Made by a program: the position numbers and the translations under genes. A DNA stretch of 11,036 nt from JACRGC01 sp035288785 (GTDB lineage Archaea > Micrarchaeota > Micrarchaeia > Norongarragalinales > SBBD01): contig DATDZF010000034.1 of NCBI GenBank assembly GCA_035288785.1, forward strand, positions 1-11,036. The letters run 5' to 3'. Below, piece after piece: positions 6,169 through 11,036 of the stretch; the first letter of the stretch is position 1, and every line of letters begins with the position of its first letter. The notes below the pieces were generated by a model. The model worked only from the letters and a program-made list of their open reading frames with translations, ran no database searches and was not told where the DNA came from.

Positions 6169-7647
6169 CTACTTGCCTCCCTTTGAAATTTTCCGGACTA
6201 CCCCTTTTCTTGCATCAACCTCGACAAGGTCGCCGTCCTTGAGCACGCTGGTTGCAATTCTCGTGCCTATCACGCAAGGGACGCCTAGTTCGCGGCTTAC
6301 TATGGCTGCGTGCGAGGTTATCCCCCCCGTCTCGGTGATTATTGCCGCAGCTTTTTTCATAAGGGGAACCATGTTGGGGTTTGTGGAAATGGCAACAAGC
6401 ACATCCCCTTTCTTGAATTTGGAGTAATCGCTCTTTCCCCTCACGACTTTCACCCTTCCCCTAGCTTTACCTATCGAGGCAACCTCGCCGGCGAATTTCT
6501 TAAGGTTAAGCACCTTCTTTCCCGGAAGCAGTCTTTTCAGCAAGAGCGCCCTATCCCCCGACAATACCCTGAGCAAACCGCTATTGAAATAGTAGGCAAA
6601 GCACTTAGTGCGCGCCTGCAGTTCCCTGAAATTGATCGGGCCTCCCCGGAGGGCGCCAATGATTTCCTCTGCAAGCATGAAGCGCGATTGGTTGACTGAA
6701 AGCCCCCGCCTCCTCGAAAGTTCCCGGAACACAAACGAGAGGGCAAAGTTCGATTTGAAGTCTATATCCCGCCTGAGCGCCTTGAGGAAGAACAGTTCCG
6801 CAAGGGCATCGGTCAACTCGCGCTCTTTCCTTGAGAAATTGAGCGCCTTCAGGCATATGCGCCGTTTGGCATTCCGCCTAGTTTCCTCCGCCTTGAACTT
6901 CGCATAAGAGTATCCTGCGAAGCGCAGCTCCCGAAGTTCCATTTCAAAATATCCCTCGTTGAGAAGTGGGCCTTGGTAGGAATAGGCCAGCCAGCCAAAC
7001 CTGGCTGCATGTTCTGCTAGTGCTTCCTTGAGGGGCCTAGGAATTCGGCTGGTGCCTGCAAGGGCAGGATACCTTTCAGCAATCCTTAGCAGTTCCTCCT
7101 TTTCCCTGAGCACAAACGTTTTCTCTGGCCATGAGGACAGCGCTTCAAACGCATCTGCGGGATCGACCTTGGAGTTTCCCGCATGATCCGCAATGAATTC
7201 CTTTATTTTCTTCGAGCCGTAGAAATTCTCATACTCAATGAATGAAATGATGGTCCCCCAGACCGAGGATTTGCGGAAAGCAAGGACATAGCTTTCCATC
7301 AGCTTTGAAAGCTGCAAGTTGGATAGGTGCGAAAGGTCGGTTCGGAGGATAAGGTCAACTGTCCTTTCCAGCTTTTCGAGCCCGATCCGGGCATTTCTCC
7401 TCACTTTGAGCCCAAAACCCGGCTGGTTCATGAGCCTGTCCAAAGCATGGAGCCCGATCCTTGAGAATTCGGACTCGTCGAACACCTGCAGCATCAGGTT
7501 GTTCTCGCAAAGCAAAATGGTGTTCTTGAAGCCCGTCCCGATAATTTCCGGGTAGCTAGTTGAAATCAGGTCCATGTGGATGTAGAACGGGAACGGATGG
7601 GCATCGTAATGCTCCTCCACTATGATCCACTTAATTTTATTAGGCAT
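6169..7647 (-). CDS. Stand-alone PEP-utilising (phosphohistidine swivel) domain protein
   Basis: The C-terminal ~95 residues form the mobile phosphohistidine domain of PEP synthase and pyruvate phosphate dikinase: GDVLVAISTNPNMVP, then ETGGITSHAAIVSRELGVPC with the phosphorylatable His446 (THis-type TSHAA motif), ending GDLVEVDARKG. The preceding ~390 residues are largely helical and basic. I see neither an ATP-grasp nucleotide-binding domain nor a PEP-binding TIM barrel, so it cannot be a complete PEP synthase. A tryptophan- and aromatic-rich N-terminus and DPANN-like overall design suggest a family of unknown function. It begins 23 bases after the HMG-CoA reductase stop on the same strand, indicating co-transcription. 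I chose the ATG at 7647; a TTG two codons earlier (7653) is possible, and no clear ribosome binding site is seen. The phosphodonor and acceptor are unknown. Confidence 0.85.
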   Translation of the reverse strand: MPNKIKWIIVEEHYDAHPFPFYIHMDLISTSYPEIIGTGFKNTILLCENNLMLQVFDESEFSRIGLHALDRLMNQPGFGLKVRRNARIGLEKLERTVDLILRTDLSHLSNLQLSKLMESYVLAFRKSSVWGTIISFIEYENFYGSKKIKEFIADHAGNSKVDPADAFEALSSWPEKTFVLREKEELLRIAERYPALAGTSRIPRPLKEALAEHAARFGWLAYSYQGPLLNEGYFEMELRELRFAGYSYAKFKAEETRRNAKRRICLKALNFSRKERELTDALAELFFLKALRRDIDFKSNFALSFVFRELSRRRGLSVNQSRFMLAEEIIGALRGGPINFRELQARTKCFAYYFNSGLLRVLSGDRALLLKRLLPGKKVLNLKKFAGEVASIGKARGRVKVVRGKSDYSKFKKGDVLVAISTNPNMVPLMKKAAAIITETGGITSHAAIVSRELGVPCVIGTRIATSVLKDGDLVEVDARKGVVRKISKGGK

Positions 7648-7670
7648 GCGCAATCCACTTATTCAAAAAA

Positions 7671-8933
7671 TCAGGACTTCTTCCCGAGCTCGTAAATCAG
7701 CTCTTTTGCCCGCTCAACCCTTACATTTTTTTCGCGGGCAAGCTGGGCGGCGACCTCATCAACCATTTTTCCCTTCGCTCCTGCTGCAATCGCAACATTC
7801 CTTGCATGGAGCTCCATATGACCCCGATTTATGCCTTCCGTTGATAGCGCCCTTAAGGCAGCGAAATTGTTTGCAAGCCCAACGCAGGCCATGATTTCTG
7901 CCAACTCCTGGGCGGATTTCACTCCTAATATTTTCAGCGAGAGTTGGGCAAGAGGATGGGTCTTAGTGGCGCCGCCCACGATCCCAACTGCGATTGGCAA
8001 TTCTATTTCCCCAACCAAATCCCCGCTTTTATTCTTTGAATATTCCGCAAACGGCAGGTATTTCCCCTTGCCTTTCCAGCTTGCGTAAGCATGGCATGCA
8101 GCCTCGACTGCACGGGTATCGTTCCCGGATGCAAGGCAGACTGCGGAGACGCCGTTCATTACCCCCTTGTTGTTCGTTGCACACCTGAACTCGTCATTTG
8201 CGGCAAATTCGTACGCATCCAAAATCCCCTCGATTGCCTCCTCGCCGATTATTTCCCTTTTCCATATTGCCTTTGCGTGCGCCAAGCGATGGACCGCCAA
8301 ATTGCTCAATATGCGCAGCCGAACCTTCCCGCCGGTGATTTTTTCGATTTCCGGCGCCAAGTGCTCGCAAATGGAATTGACCGCATTTGCGCCCATCGCA
8401 TCCCGCACATCAACGAGGATTTCCACAATCAGCATTTTCCCCCTTTTGGTGGTAATGATCTTGCCCGATAAATCCTTGGGCCCTCCCCCTAATTTTACCA
8501 ACGCGGAATCCTTGCCGGTTGCATGCTCAAGCAGCCTGTTCTTTTCCTTGAGCACCATGTCCCTTGCTTTCTCCGGCTCCTTTAAGCCCACCACCTGAAT
8601 TTGGCCAATCATAATGGGGGAAGTGGACGAGGAGGCAAATCCTTCAGGCAGGCATAATTTTGCTGCATGCGACGCAGCTGCAACAACCGATGGCTCCTCA
8701 GTTACCATCGGGATTACCCTATCCTTCCCGTTGATTTTGAAATTCATGGCCAGCGCATACGGCATTTGGAATATGCCCACGACATTCTCGGCCATCTTAT
8801 CTGCGGTTTCAATGGAAAGGGAATTATCAAGGACGCGGGCATCGCCCTCATCAATCAACCCCGCCTCGATAATCAATTTCCGCCTCTCTTCAACGCTTAA
8901 TTTGTAGAAGCCTTCACTTTTCATGGAAATCAT
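7671..8933 (-). CDS. mvaA: Class II 3-hydroxy-3-methylglutaryl-CoA reductase
   Basis: Reduces HMG-CoA to mevalonate with two NAD(P)H, the committed step of isoprenoid lipid synthesis (the class II enzyme of Pseudomonas mevalonii runs in reverse, catabolically). Class II features seen include ENVVGIFQMPYALAMNF near residue 50, DVRDAMGANAVN near 175, RLRILSNLA near 205 and VGGATKTHPLAQLSL near 319. The catalytic set is complete: Glu80 (TEEPS), Lys256 (NNKG), Asp272 (ASGND) and His372 (RGHM). Length (420) is normal for the class. It is first in a likely operon with the swivel-domain gene 23 bases downstream, and divergent from HMG-CoA synthase, which supports a biosynthetic role. An ATG at 8924 is an alternative start and may fit better the TATA-like AATTAAAAAC near 8951-8960. 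Many archaea carry class I reductase, so this form may have been acquired; that is inference. Confidence 0.95.
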   Translation of the reverse strand: MISMKSEGFYKLSVEERRKLIIEAGLIDEGDARVLDNSLSIETADKMAENVVGIFQMPYALAMNFKINGKDRVIPMVTEEPSVVAAASHAAKLCLPEGFASSSTSPIMIGQIQVVGLKEPEKARDMVLKEKNRLLEHATGKDSALVKLGGGPKDLSGKIITTKRGKMLIVEILVDVRDAMGANAVNSICEHLAPEIEKITGGKVRLRILSNLAVHRLAHAKAIWKREIIGEEAIEGILDAYEFAANDEFRCATNNKGVMNGVSAVCLASGNDTRAVEAACHAYASWKGKGKYLPFAEYSKNKSGDLVGEIELPIAVGIVGGATKTHPLAQLSLKILGVKSAQELAEIMACVGLANNFAALRALSTEGINRGHMELHARNVAIAAGAKGKMVDEVAAQLAREKNVRVERAKELIYELGKKS

Positions 8934-9073
8934 AGGATTTATGTGATGGGTGTTTTTAATTCCAGATTCGCCCCTTTATCTTCGCTTCCTGCCGAACTTT
9001 TACGACCGGTTTTACGGCAGGCTTTTAAACACTTAATGGCTAAAAACTGATGCTCTGATGGCTGCGTGATAAC
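8934..9073. promoter_or_regulatory. Divergent HMG-CoA reductase/synthase promoter region
   Basis: A 140-base gap separates the two divergent starts. For the synthase, CTTTTAAAC at 9022-9030 sits about 48 bases before the ATG, implying a leader of about 20 bases with a short GTGAT ribosome binding core at 9066-9070. A second A/T element, CTAAAAACT near 9041-9049, would instead fit a leaderless start. For the reductase, AATTAAAAAC (8960-8951, minus) lies about 23 bases before the ATG at 8933 and 32 before that at 8924. Sharing one region suggests co-regulation. Confidence 0.5.
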
Positions 9074-10120
9074 ATGACTGTAGGCATAGCAGGTTATGGC
9101 ACATACGTCCCAAAAATGCGCATAAAAGTGGAGGAGATTGCATCCGTATGGGGAAAGGATGCCAGGCGCGTTTCGGAAGGGCTTGGGATCAGGGAAAAGG
9201 CGGTTGCAAGCATTGACGAGGACACCGCAACCATTGCAGTTGAGGCCGCAAAGCGAGCGGTCAAAAGCGCCAAAATCGACGCAAAGGACATCAATGCAAT
9301 CTTCGTCGGGAGCGAGAGCAAGCCCTATGCGGTCAAGCCGACTGCAACAATGGTGGGGGCTGCATTGAACACCTCGCCCCATTTCACCGCAGCGGATTTC
9401 GAATTCGCATGCAAGGCAGGGACAACGGCAATGCAGGCCTGCATGGGCATGGCAGAGAGCAAAATGATCAAATACGGGCTGGCAATTGGGGCAGATACCG
9501 CGCAGGGCAGGCCAAATGATGCACTGGAATTTTCCGCGGGCTCTGGGGGCGCGGCATTCATCATCGGAAGGGAGAATCTCATTGCCGAAATCGAGGGAAC
9601 CTATTCTTACACTACAGATACCCCGGATTTCTGGCGCAGGCAGCATGCGGAATACCCAAGGCATGGGGGCAGGTTCACCGCTGAACCTGCATATTTCAAG
9701 CATGTACTTGCCGGGGCAAAGGGCATGATGGAGCGGATGGGCACATCTGCCCAGGATTACGACTATTTTGTCCCGCACCAGCCAAATGGGAAATTCCCAG
9801 TAAGGGTTGCAAAGATGCTCGGGTTCGAAATGGGGAAGGTGACTCCGGGGCTCATCACGCCTTTCATTGGCAACACCTACTCCGGCTCTTCAATTGTCGG
9901 GCTTTGCGCGGTTTTGGATGTAGCAAAGGCGGGCGATAGGATCCTTTTGGTTTCGTACGGCTCGGGGGCAGGCAGCGATGCATTCAGCATCAAGGTCACA
10001 AAGCAAATCGAGGAGAAGGGAAGGCGGCAGGATGTGCCGGTGATGGAGCAGATAAAGGAGAAGAAATACGTTAGCTATGCAATCTATGCGAAACATAGGC
10101 GCAAATTGAAGTCCGAATAA
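9074..10120 (+). CDS. mvaS: Archaeal-type hydroxymethylglutaryl-CoA synthase
   Basis: Thiolase-fold enzyme that condenses acetyl-CoA with acetoacetyl-CoA to HMG-CoA, the second step of the mevalonate pathway. Length (348) and pattern are those of the archaeal family rather than the eukaryotic or bacterial MvaS form. The catalytic triad is visible: Glu81 (VGSESKPYAVKPT), nucleophile Cys113 (EFACKAGTTA) and His235 (FVPHQPNGKFP). The C-terminal GNTYSGSS and YGSGAGSDAF elements typical of the fold are present. In methanogens this enzyme forms a complex with thiolase and a DUF35 Zn-ribbon/OB-fold protein that channels acetoacetyl-CoA; the thiolase gene follows about 580 bases downstream here. A 279-residue open frame on the opposite strand (8939-9778) is a shadow. 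The C-terminal tail after residue ~320 is highly basic. Confidence 0.94.
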   Translation: MTVGIAGYGTYVPKMRIKVEEIASVWGKDARRVSEGLGIREKAVASIDEDTATIAVEAAKRAVKSAKIDAKDINAIFVGSESKPYAVKPTATMVGAALNTSPHFTAADFEFACKAGTTAMQACMGMAESKMIKYGLAIGADTAQGRPNDALEFSAGSGGAAFIIGRENLIAEIEGTYSYTTDTPDFWRRQHAEYPRHGGRFTAEPAYFKHVLAGAKGMMERMGTSAQDYDYFVPHQPNGKFPVRVAKMLGFEMGKVTPGLITPFIGNTYSGSSIVGLCAVLDVAKAGDRILLVSYGSGAGSDAFSIKVTKQIEEKGRRQDVPVMEQIKEKKYVSYAIYAKHRRKLKSE

Positions 10121-10181
10121 ATCATCATTAAGGACGGTTAGGTTAAGGCAAATGAATGCCGGATGGTCCGAAGTGACCGAG

Positions 10182-10194
10182 TAAATAAAATTAA
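10182..10194 (+). promoter_or_regulatory. Possible TATA-like element in the gap after HMG-CoA synthase
   Basis: TAAATAAAATTAA lies in the 145-base gap 10121-10265, long enough for the downstream membrane protein, micro-gene and thiolase to have their own promoter. The inferred start would leave a leader of about 50 bases, so the assignment is weak. No T-run terminator follows the synthase, so read-through is equally possible. Confidence 0.25.
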
Positions 10195-10265
10195 CGAAAT
10201 TGGAAATGATGCCATTGGCTGGACCAAATTCAATTGATTAACGATAGAAAAAAGTTGGTAAAAGC

Positions 10266-10616
10266 ATGGATATGAAATTCATTGATTTCGATGCAGTTGA
10301 ATTCGTCATGCCGCGGCCAGGCAAGCTTGCGGTCATGGTCAGCTTGCTCCTAATCTCCACAGTCCTATCCGTGCAGCAGCAATGCGGAGGGGTTGGCAAT
10401 GCCACATACTGCGTTGACAAGCTCGGGTTCCCCGCAAGTGTGTACGGCCTATACAAGGAGGGCGATTTGGTCCTGGGAAAGGATTTGAATGACCTGAACA
10501 AGGGCTTCCTCTTTGGAATAGCTGCAAATATAATCTTTTACTACATTTTAGCATGCCTTTTCTTGTATGCATATGGCAGGTTCACGGGAAAGGGCAAATT
10601 GGGGGAAATCCAGTAA
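10266..10616 (+). CDS. Small two-helix membrane protein of unknown function
   Basis: A 116-residue protein with one transmembrane helix at about 21-37 (LAVMVSLLLISTVLSV), an outer loop of about 45 residues containing two Cys (near 39 and 48) and the tripeptide GFP, and a second helix at about 80-103 (FGIAANIIFYYILACLFLYAY) with a short basic tail. The layout (helix, Cys-bearing loop ending in GFP, helix with a FWY..SC-like core) recalls small archaeal membrane proteins of unknown function; this is memory-based. The two loop Cys could form a disulfide. Its stop overlaps the start of the next micro-gene (TAATG), so it belongs to the thiolase transcription unit. A role in placing the pathway at the membrane is only a guess. 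The internal ATG at codon 3 is an alternative start. Confidence 0.75.
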   Translation: MDMKFIDFDAVEFVMPRPGKLAVMVSLLLISTVLSVQQQCGGVGNATYCVDKLGFPASVYGLYKEGDLVLGKDLNDLNKGFLFGIAANIIFYYILACLFLYAYGRFTGKGKLGEIQ

Positions 10617-10708
10617 TGAATTTATTATCGGAATTGAAAAGGGAACTAAGGAACTATATCGGCATGGTCAAATCGGATGAATTCAATAAAAGCGTGAAAA
10701 AATTATGA
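10616..10708 (+). CDS. 30-residue micro-gene overlapping both neighbours
   Basis: The ATG at 10616-10618 overlaps the stop of the membrane protein by one base (TAATG), and its TGA at 10706-10708 overlaps the thiolase ATG at 10705 (ATGA). The peptide starts MNLLSELKRELRNYIGMV and ends NKSVKKL. Leu4, Leu7, Leu11, Ile15 and Val18 fall on one face of a basic amphipathic helix. A purine-rich GGGGGAAATCC precedes its start. The thiolase ATG has no ribosome binding site of its own, so translation of this frame could deliver ribosomes to the thiolase. It may be a true microprotein or a coupling leader peptide. Chance is possible for a frame this short, but overlap at both ends argues against it. Confidence 0.5.
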   Translation: MNLLSELKRELRNYIGMVKSDEFNKSVKKL

Positions 10709-11036
10709 GGAAGGTTTCAATCGTTGGCGCGGGCCTAAGCAAATTCGGCGAGCGCTGGGACGCATCGTTTCGGGACATGATCTTCGAGGCAAGCTACATG
10801 GCCCTCGAGGATGCGAAGATGGAAGGAAAGGATTTGGAGGCAATTTACGGCGGCACGATGGCCCCGGGAAGGCTGATTGGGCAGGAGCATGTGGGCGCAC
10901 TTATCGCAGACCAGCTGGGTTTGAACCCGATACCCTCCACAAGGGTCGAGGCCGCATGCGCATCAGGGGGGGTTGCCCTTCGCAATGCATACTTTGCAAT
11001 CGCCTCGGGAATGTACGACATAGTTGCGGTTGGGGG
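10705..11036 (+). CDS. Archaeal acetyl-CoA acetyltransferase (thiolase), 5' part
   Basis: The first 110 residues of a thiolase that continues past the right edge. It should condense two acetyl-CoA to acetoacetyl-CoA, feeding HMG-CoA synthase. Visible are the N-terminal VSIVGAGLSKFGER strand-loop typical of SCPx-like archaeal thiolases, the FEASYMALEDA helix, and the nucleophile Cys85 in VEAACASGGVAL. The ATG at 10705 is fixed by homology (the glycine-rich first strand begins at once) and overlaps the micro-gene stop as ATGA. In other archaea the thiolase is paired with HMG-CoA synthase and a DUF35 protein; the latter is not in the window and would be expected just downstream. Confidence 0.92.
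   Translation, partial: MRKVSIVGAGLSKFGERWDASFRDMIFEASYMALEDAKMEGKDLEAIYGGTMAPGRLIGQEHVGALIADQLGLNPIPSTRVEAACASGGVALRNAYFAIASGMYDIVAVG

Noticed and set aside
6310..6699. Plus-strand frames opposite the swivel-domain gene
   Set aside because: The minus-strand frame carries the TSHAA phosphohistidine motif; the plus-strand ones show no domain.
8939..9778. 279-residue minus-strand open frame
   Set aside because: It is antisense to HMG-CoA synthase, whose catalytic residues and length are complete. The antisense product is rich in Cys, His and Pro with no recognisable domain.
10150..10183. 10-codon frame ATG...TAA in the gap after HMG-CoA synthase
   Set aside because: It is too short, lacks a ribosome site and has no overlap with its neighbours, unlike the 30-codon frame further on.
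10201..10215. AATGATGCC resembling a C box of a C/D guide RNA
   Set aside because: No matching D box or C'/D' pair follows at proper spacing.

Overview
The window looks archaeal. The evidence is an archaeal-type HMG-CoA synthase followed by an archaeal-type thiolase, A/T-rich TATA-like boxes about 25 or 47 bases ahead of start codons, a ribosome binding site with the archaeal/bacterial core AGGTGATC, and a very large secreted protein with about thirty N-glycosylation sequons. Moderate GC, small gene spacing, and a secreted CxxCGxHxAP-type domain that I associate from memory with DPANN proteins suggest a DPANN-like lineage. That last placement is inference.

Layout. Positions 1-2705 (minus) hold the first ~901 codons of a giant surface protein: signal peptide, fibronectin-III-like domain, Pro/Ser linker, CPKCGQHK domain, Cys-rich region, and a right-handed beta-helix with Gly-rich coil repeats. 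It runs off the left edge. Next are threonine 3-dehydrogenase (tdh, minus, 2846-3883) and 2-amino-3-ketobutyrate CoA ligase (kbl, plus, 4198-5379), which face away from each other across a ~314-base promoter region containing an 18-base palindrome. A minus-strand run follows, in transcription order: class II HMG-CoA reductase (8933-7671), a phosphohistidine swivel-domain protein without a kinase domain (7647-6169), and an SdpI-family membrane protein (6086-5439). Divergent from it on the plus strand are HMG-CoA synthase (9074-10120), a 116-residue two-helix membrane protein (10266-10616), a 30-codon micro-gene (10616-10708) overlapping both neighbours, and the start of an acetyl-CoA acetyltransferase (10705 onward), which runs off the right edge.

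How the genes fit together. Tdh and Kbl convert threonine to glycine and acetyl-CoA. Thiolase, HMG-CoA synthase and HMG-CoA reductase turn acetyl-CoA into mevalonate, the precursor of archaeal isoprenoid lipids. The window therefore encodes every enzyme needed to route threonine carbon to mevalonate, although whether the cell uses them as one route is inference. The least explained parts are the swivel-domain protein next to the reductase, and the membrane protein plus micro-gene between synthase and thiolase.
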